Positions 47,435-56,605 of a stretch of 64,000 nucleotides of DNA are shown piece by piece. Position 1 is the first letter of the stretch. Each line of letters begins with the position of its first letter. The notes under the pieces were generated by a model. It did not search any database, was not told where the DNA came from, and saw nothing but the letters and a program-made list of their open reading frames with translations. The stretch spans positions 992,001 to 1,056,000 of the forward strand of contig CAVRTA010000004.1 of assembly GCA_963724135.1 (NCBI GenBank), given 5' to 3'. Both the position numbers and the translations under genes were made by a program. This DNA comes from DATLGB01 sp963724135. Its GTDB lineage: Bacteria > Actinomycetota > Thermoleophilia > Solirubrobacterales > Solirubrobacteraceae.

Positions 47435-48652
47435 ATGCTCCGTCGCAGTCGTTCTGCAGCCCAGCACCCACTGGAGCACCGGCTGCTGCTGACGGCGACG
47501 TTCTGCCTGCTGGCCGGCGGCGCGGTCATGGTCTATTCGGCCTCCTCCGCGCGGACCCTGCTCGAGAGCGGCGGCAACGGGACGACCTACCTGGTCAAGT
47601 ACCTCGCCTACGGCGGCGTCGGACTCGTGCTCATGCACCTGCTCTCGCGCCGCGGCCTCGAGGTCGTGCGCCGGCTCACGCCGGTCCTGCTGCTCGGCAG
47701 CTTCGCGATGCTCCTGATCGTCCTGGTCCCGGGGATCGGCGTCGAGGTCAACGGCGCCCGGCGCTGGCTCGGCGCCGGGCCGCTGCAGTTCCAGCCCTCG
47801 GAGGTCATGAAGCTGGCGCTCGTCCTGCACGCGGCTGCTGTGATCGCCGCCCGCCCGCGGCTGACCAAGGATCTGCGCACGCTGCTCGGGCCGGTGCTGC
47901 TGCCGGGCGCGGCTGCCCTCCTGCTCGTCTTCGCGCAGCCCGACCTCGGTACGGCGCTGGTGATCAGCTTCACGCTCGCCTCGATGCTGCTGATCGCGGG
48001 CGTGCCGGTGCGCCAGTTGCTGGTGGTCGCCTCCGCCGGCGTCGTCGTCGTCACCGTCTTCGCGCTGATGGAGCCGTACCGCCGCGCGCGGCTCACCGCC
48101 TTCCTCAACCCATGGGCGGACGCCGGCGACACCGGCTTCCAGGCCGTGCAGGCGCAGATCGCGATCGGCTCCGGCAGCCTCTTCGGCGTCGGGCCCGGCC
48201 AATCGGTGCAGAAGATCTTCTACCTGCCCGAGGCCCACACGGACTTCATCCTCGCGGTCATCGGCGAGGAGCTCGGGGTGGCGGGAATCGGCGGCCTGCT
48301 GTTCCTGTACGGCATCATCGCGTATGCCGGACTGCGGACCGCCAAGGCCGCGAAGGGCATCTACGCGAAGCTGCTCGCCGGCGGTCTGACCTCGCTGATC
48401 CTGTGCCAAGCGCTGCTCAACGTCTACGCCGTCCTCGGCCTCGCGCCCCTCACCGGGGTGCCGCTGCCGTTCATCTCCTCGGGATCGACGTCGCTGATCG
48501 TGCTCCTGTGTGCAATGGGGCTGCTGCTCAACGTCGCCGGCGGCGGGTCGGCGCATCTGCGGGTGATGCCCGGTGAAGATCGTGATCGCGGCCGGGGGGA
48601 CGGCGGGGCACGTGGTGCCGGCGATCGCGGTCGCCGACGCGCTGCGGGCTGA
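47435..48652 (+). CDS. ftsW: septal peptidoglycan glycosyltransferase FtsW (SEDS)
   Basis: 405 aa with ten membrane helices. Signatures: FCLLAGGAVMVYSASSARTL, GVEVNGARRWLGAGPLQFQP (the catalytic-loop region), PSEVMKLALVLHAAAVIAAR, FAQPDLGTALVISFTLAS, FLNPWADAGDTGFQAVQAQI, IFYLPEAHTDFILAVIGEEL and PLTGVPLPFISSGSTSLIVL. FtsW polymerises lipid II at the septum with FtsI. The reading frame runs 80 nt into murG; the last 26 residues (Arg/Gly-rich) are read from murG sequence in another frame and are probably a disordered tail. Confidence 0.95.
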   Translation: MLRRSRSAAQHPLEHRLLLTATFCLLAGGAVMVYSASSARTLLESGGNGTTYLVKYLAYGGVGLVLMHLLSRRGLEVVRRLTPVLLLGSFAMLLIVLVPGIGVEVNGARRWLGAGPLQFQPSEVMKLALVLHAAAVIAARPRLTKDLRTLLGPVLLPGAAALLLVFAQPDLGTALVISFTLASMLLIAGVPVRQLLVVASAGVVVVTVFALMEPYRRARLTAFLNPWADAGDTGFQAVQAQIAIGSGSLFGVGPGQSVQKIFYLPEAHTDFILAVIGEELGVAGIGGLLFLYGIIAYAGLRTAKAAKGIYAKLLAGGLTSLILCQALLNVYAVLGLAPLTGVPLPFISSGSTSLIVLLCAMGLLLNVAGGGSAHLRVMPGEDRDRGRGDGGARGAGDRGRRRAAG

Positions 48653-49625
48653 CGGCGCCGACGTCGTCTTCGTGGGCGGCGAGCGCGCCGAGGCGGAGCT
48701 CGTCCCCGCCGCCGGGTACCGGCTCGAGCCGATCCGCGTCGAGGGCATCAGCCGCTCGAACCCCGTCCAGGCCGCGCGGGCCGTGGGCAAGGCGACGGCG
48801 TCGCTGGGCAGTGCGACGCGGATCCTGCGCCGGCACCGGCCGGCGGCAGTGCTCGGCGGCGGCGGGTACGTGGCGGGCCCGGTCGGGCTCGCGGCGCTGG
48901 CACGGCGCATCCCGCTCGTGCTCACCGAGGCCGACTCGCATCTCGGCGTCACCAACCGCCTGCTGGCGCCGCGCGCCCGCCGGGTGTGCCTCGCGTTCTC
49001 GATCGAGGGGCGGGACGGGCCCCGCTACGTGGTGACCGGCCGGCCGGTGCCGCCGACGGTGACCGATCGCGACGGCGCCCGCGCGGCGTTCGGGATCGAG
49101 CCCGACGAGCTCTGCGTGCTCGTCTTCGGCGGGTCGCTGGGCGCGCGCTCGATCAACCAGGCGGCGCTGGCGGCCTTCGCCGACGCGCCCTTCCGCATCC
49201 TGCACATCGCCGGCCGTCGCGACTTCGCCGACCTCGAGGCGCTGCGCGCGGGTTCCTCTCACTACGACCTGCGCGACTACGTGACGCCGTTCGGGCAGGC
49301 GCTCGCCGCGGCCGACCTGTGCGTCGCGCGCGCGGGCGGCTCGGTGTTCGAGATCGCCCAGTACGGGCTCCCGGCGGTGCTCGTCCCGTACCCGCACGCG
49401 ACCGGCGACCACCAGACGACGAACGCGCGCTGGATGGAGCGCGAAGGCGCCGCAGTGGTGATCGCGGACGCCCAACTGACGGCGCAACGGCTCGCGCGCA
49501 CGGTCGCAGAGCTGTTCGGGGACCGCCAGCGGCTGGCCCAGATGGCGGCCGCGTCGCGCCGCCTGGCCAGGCCTGACGCGGCGCAGGACGTCGCCCGCGA
49601 GGTGCTGGCGGCGGCACGCCGATGA
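48573..49625 (+). CDS. murG: lipid II synthase MurG
   Basis: 350 aa from GTG 48573. N-terminal glycine-rich KIVIAAGGTAGHVVPAIAVA, PDLVLGGG-type AAVLGGGGYVAGPVGLAALA, the donor domain VLVFGGSLGARSINQAALAA, ARAGGSVFEIAQYGLPAVLV and PYPHATGDHQTTNARWMERE. It moves GlcNAc from UDP-GlcNAc to lipid I at the inner membrane face. The start lies 80 nt inside ftsW; no later start keeps the glycine loop. ATGA overlap with murC at 49622. Confidence 0.95.
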   Translation: MKIVIAAGGTAGHVVPAIAVADALRADGADVVFVGGERAEAELVPAAGYRLEPIRVEGISRSNPVQAARAVGKATASLGSATRILRRHRPAAVLGGGGYVAGPVGLAALARRIPLVLTEADSHLGVTNRLLAPRARRVCLAFSIEGRDGPRYVVTGRPVPPTVTDRDGARAAFGIEPDELCVLVFGGSLGARSINQAALAAFADAPFRILHIAGRRDFADLEALRAGSSHYDLRDYVTPFGQALAAADLCVARAGGSVFEIAQYGLPAVLVPYPHATGDHQTTNARWMEREGAAVVIADAQLTAQRLARTVAELFGDRQRLAQMAAASRRLARPDAAQDVAREVLAAARR

Positions 49626-50839
49626 AGGGCCGCAGGCTGCACTTCGTCGGGATCGGCGGCGCGGGGATGTCCGGCCTGGCGCTGATCGCGAAGGCGCTCG
49701 GCGCCGACGTGACCGGCTCCGACCGTGCCGCCGACGGTCCCCACCACGCGCAACTGCGCGCGGCCGGCATCGAGCCGGCCGTCGGCCATGCCGCCGAGAA
49801 CGTCCCCGGCGGCGCGGAGGTCGTCTACTCGACGGCCGTCCCGCCCGACAACCCCGAGCGCCGGCCGCCCGAGCTGCACCGGGCCACCTTCCTGGCGCAG
49901 CTGACGGAGCTAAAGCCGGCGATCTGCGTCACCGGCACGCACGGCAAGACGACCACGACGTCCATGATCGTGCACGCCCTGAGCGCCTGCGGGCTCGACC
50001 CCGCCTACGCGGTCGGCGGGGAGGTGCGCTCGACCGGTACCAACGCCGCCTGGGGGGACGGGCCCTGGCTCGTCGTCGAGGCCGACGAGTCCGACCGCTC
50101 GCTGCTCGAGCTGCATCCCCACATCGTCGTCATCACCAACGCCGAGCTCGACCATCACACCACCTACGCGTCGCTGCGGGACGTGCTCGAGACGTTCCGC
50201 GCCTTCGCCGCCAGGGCCGAGCACGTCGTCGCGCCGCCGGAGCTCGCCGAGGTGGGAGAGGTGTACGCGCCCGCGGGCATCGAGCTCGGCGTGCCCGGGG
50301 AGCACAACCAGCTCAATGCCGGGGCAGCGCTCGCCGCCTGCCGCCTGGCCGGGGCCGACGTCGCCGTGGCCGCTGAGTCGCTGCGCGACTTCACCGGCGC
50401 CGGGCGGCGCTTCGAGGAGATCGGCACGACCGCGACCGGCGCGCTCGTCGTCGACGACTACGCGCACCACCCGACCGAGGTGGCGGCCACGATCGCCGCC
50501 GCGCGCACGCTCGCGCCGCGGCGGGTCGTCGCCGTCTTCCAGCCGCACCTCTACTCGCGCACGCAGGCCGAGGCAGCCGGGTTCGGCGCCGCCCTGGCGG
50601 CGGCCGACCTGCCCGTCGTCACCGGCATCTACCCGGCCCGCGAGCGCCAGGAGGACTTCCCCGGCGTGACCGGCCTGCTCGTCGCCGCGGCGGCCGCCGA
50701 CCACGGCGCGCCGGTGGCGTGGCTCCCCGCGCTCGACGACGTCCACGCCTACCTCGCTCCGCGCCTGCGCGCCGGCGACCTCGTGCTCACGCTCGGAGCG
50801 GGCGACATCGACGCTCTCGCTCGCGCGCTGATCGCGTAG
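49622..50839 (+). CDS. murC: UDP-MurNAc-L-alanine ligase MurC
   Basis: 405 aa, shorter than the usual 450-490 because the loop before VPGEHNQLNAGAALAACRLA is reduced. Motifs: LHFVGIGGAGMSGLALIAKA, VYSTAVPPDNPE, ATP loop ICVTGTHGKTTTTSMIVHAL, VEADESDRSLLELHPHIVVI, NAELDHHTTYASL, FEEIGTTATGALVVDDYAHH with PTEV, AVFQPHLYSRTQA and the closing LRAGDLVLTLGAGDIDALAR. It adds L-Ala to UDP-MurNAc. murB, often the next gene, is absent; ftsQ follows 53 bp later. Confidence 0.94.
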   Translation: MKGRRLHFVGIGGAGMSGLALIAKALGADVTGSDRAADGPHHAQLRAAGIEPAVGHAAENVPGGAEVVYSTAVPPDNPERRPPELHRATFLAQLTELKPAICVTGTHGKTTTTSMIVHALSACGLDPAYAVGGEVRSTGTNAAWGDGPWLVVEADESDRSLLELHPHIVVITNAELDHHTTYASLRDVLETFRAFAARAEHVVAPPELAEVGEVYAPAGIELGVPGEHNQLNAGAALAACRLAGADVAVAAESLRDFTGAGRRFEEIGTTATGALVVDDYAHHPTEVAATIAAARTLAPRRVVAVFQPHLYSRTQAEAAGFGAALAAADLPVVTGIYPARERQEDFPGVTGLLVAAAAADHGAPVAWLPALDDVHAYLAPRLRAGDLVLTLGAGDIDALARALIA

Positions 50840-50892
50840 AGGTCGATAGCGGGGGGAGGAGGCGGGGCGAGGGTGTCGAACCCGCAGGATCA

Positions 50893-51729
50893 GTGGAGCG
50901 CGTTCTCCGGCTCACCACGTCCGTCCGCCTGCCGCAGCCCTCCTGGCGCGTGCTCGGCGCGATCGCCGCCGTGGCCGCGCTCCTCGGAGCGGGCTGGCTG
51001 TGGTTCCGCGACTCCTCGTTCGTGACCGTCGAGCGGGTCGAGGTGATCGGCCTCTCGTCGAGCGAGGCGCCCGCGGTGCGGCGCGCTCTCGAGGCCTCCG
51101 CCCGCGGCATGACGACGCTGCACGTCGACCGGGGCGCGCTCGAGGAGGCGGTCTCGCAGTACCCGTCGGTGGCGGGGCTGCGCGTGCAGGCCGACTTCCC
51201 GCACACACTGTCGATCGAGGTCACCGAGCGCGAGCCGATCGCGGCTGTCGATCTCGCCGGCGACGTCGTGCCGGTCGGCGCCGGCGGCCGGCTGATGCGC
51301 GGCGTCGCTCCCACCCGCAAGCTGCCCGTCCTGCACGCCACGCGCCTGGCGCCCGGCGGGCGCCTGACCGACCCGAAGGCACTCGCCGCCGTCAACGTCC
51401 TCGCAGCCGCTCCCGAGCTGCTGCGCCGGCGCGTCAGCCGCATCTGGTCCGGGCCGAAGGGCCTGTCGCTGGACATGCGGAGCGGTCCGCAGCTGTTCTT
51501 CGGGTCCCAGCAGCGCGCGGACGCCAAGTGGATGGCGGTGGCGCGAGTGCTCGCCGATCCCTCCGCGCAGGGCGCCGTGTACCTCGACGTGCGCGTCCCC
51601 GAGCGGGTTGCCGCGGGCGGTCTGGGCAGCCGTCCGGCGGAGGAAATCGCCCCGGTGACAGCCCCCGCGGACCCGGAGATCGTCAACCCTCAACCCACAC
51701 CTGAGAGTACGCCAACTCTCGAGTACTAG
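50893..51729 (+). CDS. ftsQ: division protein FtsQ
   Basis: 278 aa from GTG 50893. One membrane helix (WRVLGAIAAVAALLGAGWLW), then a POTRA domain (FVTVERVEVIGLSSSEAPAV, LHVDRGALEEAVSQYPSVAG, LRVQADFPHTLSIEVTEREP) and the FtsQ beta domain (DLAGDVVPVGAGGRLMRGVA ... AVYLDVRVPERVAAGG), ending in a Pro/Thr tail. It bridges FtsZ-side and FtsI/W-side division proteins. The start is inferred from the arrangement of the basic N-terminus before the helix. The stop TAG lies in TCTCGA-N7-TCGAGA, a small inverted repeat. Confidence 0.88.
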   Translation: MERVLRLTTSVRLPQPSWRVLGAIAAVAALLGAGWLWFRDSSFVTVERVEVIGLSSSEAPAVRRALEASARGMTTLHVDRGALEEAVSQYPSVAGLRVQADFPHTLSIEVTEREPIAAVDLAGDVVPVGAGGRLMRGVAPTRKLPVLHATRLAPGGRLTDPKALAAVNVLAAAPELLRRRVSRIWSGPKGLSLDMRSGPQLFFGSQQRADAKWMAVARVLADPSAQGAVYLDVRVPERVAAGGLGSRPAEEIAPVTAPADPEIVNPQPTPESTPTLEY

Positions 51730-51776
51730 TCGAGACTTAGGCTCGTTGCAACGACCCTTGCCGGTCTGGGGTCACG

Positions 51777-51806
51777 TTGACATCTGCTCCGAAAAGCCCC
51801 TAACGT
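51777..51806 (+). promoter_or_regulatory. ftsZ promoter
   Basis: Consensus TTGACA (51777-51782), an 18-nt spacer, and TAACGT (51801-51806). It lies in the 138-bp ftsQ-ftsZ spacer and would give ftsZ an mRNA with a leader of about 55 nt, separate from the upstream operon. Confidence 0.7.
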
Positions 51807-51867
51807 GCGCGATTCCGAGCGGCGCGGCGAAAACGCTCAACCCTAACTCGAGGTCCGGACAGAACCC

Positions 51868-52977
<1,110 letters not shown>

Positions 52978-53012
52978 CCGCTCCGGGCTCATCGGGCGCC
53001 ACTCGCCAGTGG

Positions 53013-53049
53013 TGATGAATTGCACCCTGCTGGAGGGTGCTATTCATCA
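53013..53049 (+). terminator. long hairpin downstream of ftsZ
   Basis: TGATGAATTGCACCCT (53013-53028), a 5-nt loop, and AGGGTGCTATTCATCA (53034-53049) pair at 15 of 16 positions. There is no U-run, as common in high-GC actinobacteria. It probably ends the ftsZ transcript; it is the main content of the 152-bp spacer before the next gene. Confidence 0.75.
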
Positions 53050-53129
53050 GAGTCGGCTGATCCCGGCCGGCGGTCCGTCAACGGGCGCGCGCCCGCCAGA
53101 ACGCCGCGGGCCCTACGTTCCAGGCTGCG

Positions 53130-54188
53130 ATGCGAGTCCTCGCCGCGGCCACCCTCCTGCTCGCCCTAGCGGCGCCGGCGGCGCGGGCGGACTCGAAGGT
53201 CCAGGCGGTCGGCAGCGTCCTCTACTTCGACAACGACGACGCGGGCATCGCGAACAAGCTGACGGTCGACTACGACGCGCGCGGGCGGGTGCACTTCGTC
53301 GACGAGGCCGACCCGTACGGCATGAACTACGAGACGCCGCCCTGCTCGCCCGGGCGCGTCAACGGCGCCGGCAACCCGGTCGAGGTGTTCTGCAACAAGG
53401 ACGGCAGCTACCGGAGCGTCAACATCCAGGTCGGCCCGGCGCAGGACCGTGTCGCCTACGCGCTCAACGACCTGCCCGTCGAGCTGGCCGGCGAGGACGG
53501 GGCCGACGCGCTGGCGACCGGGGGGGCCGCCGACACCGTCGCCGGCGGCCAGGGCAACGACAGCCTCGACGCCGGCGCGGGCGACGACAACGTGCTCGGC
53601 GACATCGGCGACGACACGCTGCGCGGCGGGGCCGGCAACGACAAGCTCAACGGCGGTGACGGCGGCGACACGTTCGACGCGGGCGAGGGCGACGACACGG
53701 TTCAGGCGGTCGACGGTTTCACGGACACGATCGATTGCGGCCCCGGCACGGACTCCGCGGTCGTCGACCAGCTCGACACCGTCAGCAACTGCGAGCAGGT
53801 GAGCCGCCAGCAGGTGCCGCCCGTCCCCGGCCAGATGGGACCGAAGGACACGACCGCCCCCGCCGTCAGCGTCGGCGGCTCGACCAGCCAGCGCGCGCGC
53901 CGCCGCTACAAGGTGCTCGTCACCGCCAGCGAGCCGTCGCGCGTCAACGCCTCCGGCTTCCTGTCGGCCGGCGGCACGCGCACGCGTCTGCCCACGGGCT
54001 CCGGCCAGATCAAGGTCGGGGGCGGCGGCCTGACGCTGCGCCTGCGCCTGAGCAGGGCCCAGCTGCGAACGGTCAAGCGCGACCTGCGCCGCCGACGGCG
54101 CCCGAAGGCGGTCGTGACCGTCAGCGCCGTGGACCCGGCCGGGAACACAAGCCGCCCGCGCCGCATCAGGATCGCCTTCCGGCGCTGA
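53130..54188 (+). CDS. secreted RTX-type calcium-binding protein
   Basis: 352 aa. Signal peptide MRVLAAATLLLALAAPAARA, a beta domain with CSPGRVNGAGNPVEVFC (one disulfide pair), then five to six RTX nonapeptides: GGQGNDSLDAGAGDDNVLGD, GDDTLRGGAGNDKLNGGDGG and DAGEGDDTVQAVDG, followed by DCGPGTDSAVVDQLDTVSNC. The last 110 residues are an Ig-like cationic domain (YKVLVTASEPSRVNASGFLS, LRLRLSRAQLRTVKRDLRRR, SAVDPAGNTSRPRRI). It probably folds on meeting calcium outside the cell. Two other RTX-type proteins lie at 3285 and 3888. Function unknown. Confidence 0.78.
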   Translation: MRVLAAATLLLALAAPAARADSKVQAVGSVLYFDNDDAGIANKLTVDYDARGRVHFVDEADPYGMNYETPPCSPGRVNGAGNPVEVFCNKDGSYRSVNIQVGPAQDRVAYALNDLPVELAGEDGADALATGGAADTVAGGQGNDSLDAGAGDDNVLGDIGDDTLRGGAGNDKLNGGDGGDTFDAGEGDDTVQAVDGFTDTIDCGPGTDSAVVDQLDTVSNCEQVSRQQVPPVPGQMGPKDTTAPAVSVGGSTSQRARRRYKVLVTASEPSRVNASGFLSAGGTRTRLPTGSGQIKVGGGGLTLRLRLSRAQLRTVKRDLRRRRRPKAVVTVSAVDPAGNTSRPRRIRIAFRR

Positions 54189-55823
54189 CTAACGAACCCG
54201 CGCGACGAGCCGGACGCTCGACTGGAGCCCGGGCATGGCGCCCACCGTCACCCGCCCGCGCCTGAGGGTGCGCGTGCGGGCCTCGAGCCTCCAGCGGTAG
54301 CGGCCGGTGACGGCGACGCCGGCCACGCGGGCCCGCGCCCTGCGCCCGGCGGGACGCCTGAAGCGCACGCGGCCCACGACCTTCCTGGCGGAGTCGGTGA
54401 AGGTCAGCGTCAGCCTGACCCTCTTGCCGCGCCTGCCCGGCACCCGCTTGCCCTTGATCCTGAACTTGAAGCGGCCGAACGTCCGCCCGGCGGGCGTCGG
54501 CGTCGGCGCGGGCGGCGGGGTGCTGCCGGCGATCGGCACGTACGGGACGCCCTGGATCCTGGAGAGCTGGATCTCCGCCGGACCCGCGGTCGCGGGCCAC
54601 TTCGTGCCACCCTCGCCCGTGTAGCGGAGCACGTCGAGCGTGCCGTTGCGGTTGGAGGCGTAGAGGTACCCGTTGTGCGCCTTGTTGGACCAGTAGACGG
54701 CCCCGTCGCTGTCGAAGTGGCCCAGCGCCCGTGCGTTGGCGGGATCGCTGAAGTCGATCACCCAGGCGCCGACCCCGTACCACGCCTGGGTCATGCGGTT
54801 CTGGTCCGGCGCCTGCCAGATGACGTGCGAGATGCACCGTTCCTCGCCGACCCCCGTGGTCGGGTTGTATGTGCCCAGCCGCACGGCGCCGGCGTTGGCG
54901 AAGGTCCCGTCGGGCGCCGCCGCGTAGAAGTGCGTCGAGCCCGAGTTGACGGTCGCGGGTCCCGTGCCGATGCTCCCGCACGCACCCACACCCGTCTCGA
55001 CTCCTCCGCCGACCAGACCCTCGTCGGTGACGATCAGCATCGTGCGGTCGAAGTTGGGCTGCACCTCGTGCGCGACCGTGTAGTCGGCCGCCGTCGTCGT
55101 CTGCAACCAGGTGGGTTGCAGCGGGTCGGTGACGTCAAGGACGTCGGAGCGGTTCACCGACGCTGCGTACATGAGGTTCTTGCCGTCGGGGCGGTGGTCG
55201 ATGTAGGTGTCGTGGGCGAGGCCACCGTCGGCCCCCGGGGTGGTGATCTTGCCGACGATCTTGGGCGTCGACCGATCAGCGATGTCGACGACGGTGATCG
55301 CGGCGTGGCCGGGTTGGGGGTAGAAGGGGGCCACCTGCGGGTTCATGTACAGGATGTCGTTGTCGAGCGTGCTGGTGTGGACGTAGTCCATCGTCTCGTC
55401 GGCGTCGACCTTGCTGAGCAACTCCGGGTTCGCCTTGTCGGAGGTGTCGATGAGCACGTCCCAGGTCGGACCCGAGCCCCGCGTGTTCGTCAGCACCGCG
55501 AGGTTGCCGTCGGGCGAGATGTCGACGTCGCCGTAGGACTGCGACGTCAGATCGGTCTTCGCCGCGTCCCATACGCCCTCGAGGAACGGGTGCGCGGGGT
55601 CGGAGATGTTGACGATGTACAGGCAGCCGCACGTCTCCTCCACGGCGGTGCCGGACACGAACACCCAGTCGCCTGCCGCCGCGATCTCGTTGGCGCCCGG
55701 GAGCTTGATGCGGGCGACCGGCGCGATGTTCTCGCCCGTCCCGGTGAGCGGCACGCGCACCTGAGCGGACGCCCCGGCGGGCAGCGCGAGCACGACGGCG
55801 ATCGCGTAGCCGGCGAGCCGCAT
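54189..55823 (-). CDS. secreted LVIVD-repeat protein, copy B
   Basis: 544 aa from ATG 55823. Signal peptide (GYAIAVVLALPAGASAQ), then about 400 residues of beta-propeller-like LVIVD repeats (VFVSGTAVEETCGCLYIVNI, ITVVDIADRSTPKIVGKITT, ADYTVAHEVQPNFDRTMLIV, AWVIDFSDPANARALGHFDS), and a cationic C-terminal domain (FGRFKFRIKGKRVPGRRGKR). The paralogue at 56602 has the same order, including HHRPDGK-type and TCGCL motifs. Last gene of a three-gene set with 4-nt overlaps. Related proteins occur on actinobacterial surfaces; role unknown. Confidence 0.8.
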   Translation of the reverse strand: MRLAGYAIAVVLALPAGASAQVRVPLTGTGENIAPVARIKLPGANEIAAAGDWVFVSGTAVEETCGCLYIVNISDPAHPFLEGVWDAAKTDLTSQSYGDVDISPDGNLAVLTNTRGSGPTWDVLIDTSDKANPELLSKVDADETMDYVHTSTLDNDILYMNPQVAPFYPQPGHAAITVVDIADRSTPKIVGKITTPGADGGLAHDTYIDHRPDGKNLMYAASVNRSDVLDVTDPLQPTWLQTTTAADYTVAHEVQPNFDRTMLIVTDEGLVGGGVETGVGACGSIGTGPATVNSGSTHFYAAAPDGTFANAGAVRLGTYNPTTGVGEERCISHVIWQAPDQNRMTQAWYGVGAWVIDFSDPANARALGHFDSDGAVYWSNKAHNGYLYASNRNGTLDVLRYTGEGGTKWPATAGPAEIQLSRIQGVPYVPIAGSTPPPAPTPTPAGRTFGRFKFRIKGKRVPGRRGKRVRLTLTFTDSARKVVGRVRFRRPAGRRARARVAGVAVTGRYRWRLEARTRTLRRGRVTVGAMPGLQSSVRLVARVR

Positions 55824-56605
55824 CAGCGCCTCAGCGTCACCCGGCGGGTCCGCTTGACCTTGTGGCCGACGTCGTCGGACGCCAGGACCGTGACCTTCGC
55901 GACGACCTTGCGGGCGCGCGCGATCCGCTTGCGTCCCTTGGCGCTGAGCCGCACGAACACGAACGTGGAGCCCGCGCCGGTGAGGCCCCCGCCCCCGCGC
56001 CCGAGCACCGTTTTGCGCGCCCGCAGCACACCTGTGAGCGCGCACGCCGCCGAGCAGCGCGCTCCGACCGCGAGGCCGGCGCGCAGCTCCGCCGTCCGGT
56101 AGCTGCGTGCGAGCGGGCGGAGAGTCAGCTTCGGCGGGCCGGCCGGGCCCCCGCCGGCAGCCCCCGGGGTCGCGTCGCAGACATCGCCGAAGCCGTCTCC
56201 ATCGGTGTCCTTCTGGTCCGGGTTCGCGATCTTGGGACAGGTGTCGCGGATGTCGGGGATCGTGTCGGCGTCGTCGTCGATGTCGCACGCGTCACCCCCG
56301 GTCTGCGGGTCGCGGAAGGTGAGCGGGACCGGCTCGAACGGCGGCTCGCCGGCGTCCTTGTCGGTGTCGCTCTGGCTCGGGTTGAACAGCCGGTGGCAGT
56401 TGTCCTCGTAGTCCCACACCGTGTCGCGATCGGTGTCGGGGACCTTGCTGCACGTGGGGTCGATCGGCCCCAGCGTCGGGAGCGGGAGCTCGGGTACCTC
56501 CGGCAGGGCCTGGGCGCAGGCGCCTGCCGGAGCGATGGCGGCAGAGAAAACGGCGAACGCCACCGCGAGCAGGCCGCAGAGCGCGATGGCGCCCCCGCGG
56601 GTCAC
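55823..56605 (-). CDS. secreted thrombospondin type-3 repeat protein with cationic domain
   Basis: 260 aa from GTG 56605. Signal peptide (GAIALCGLLAVAFAVFSAAI), a Pro-rich segment, three TSP type-3 calcium-binding repeats (DTDRDTVWDYEDNCHRLFNP, DACDIDDDADTIPDIRDTCP, NPDQKDTDGDGFGDVCD), a Gly/Pro hinge, then the two-Cys cationic beta domain (LTLRPLARSYRTAELRAG, LAVGARCSAACALTGVLRA) also seen at 37461 and 37904. GTGA and ATGA overlaps tie it between the two LVIVD paralogues, so the three proteins are probably made together and may form one surface complex. Confidence 0.82.
   Translation of the reverse strand: MTRGGAIALCGLLAVAFAVFSAAIAPAGACAQALPEVPELPLPTLGPIDPTCSKVPDTDRDTVWDYEDNCHRLFNPSQSDTDKDAGEPPFEPVPLTFRDPQTGGDACDIDDDADTIPDIRDTCPKIANPDQKDTDGDGFGDVCDATPGAAGGGPAGPPKLTLRPLARSYRTAELRAGLAVGARCSAACALTGVLRARKTVLGRGGGGLTGAGSTFVFVRLSAKGRKRIARARKVVAKVTVLASDDVGHKVKRTRRVTLRR

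Noticed and set aside
51717..51735. Inverted repeat TCTCGA-N7-TCGAGA at the ftsQ stop as a terminator
   Set aside because: Only 6-bp arms and partly coding; too weak to call as a separate feature.
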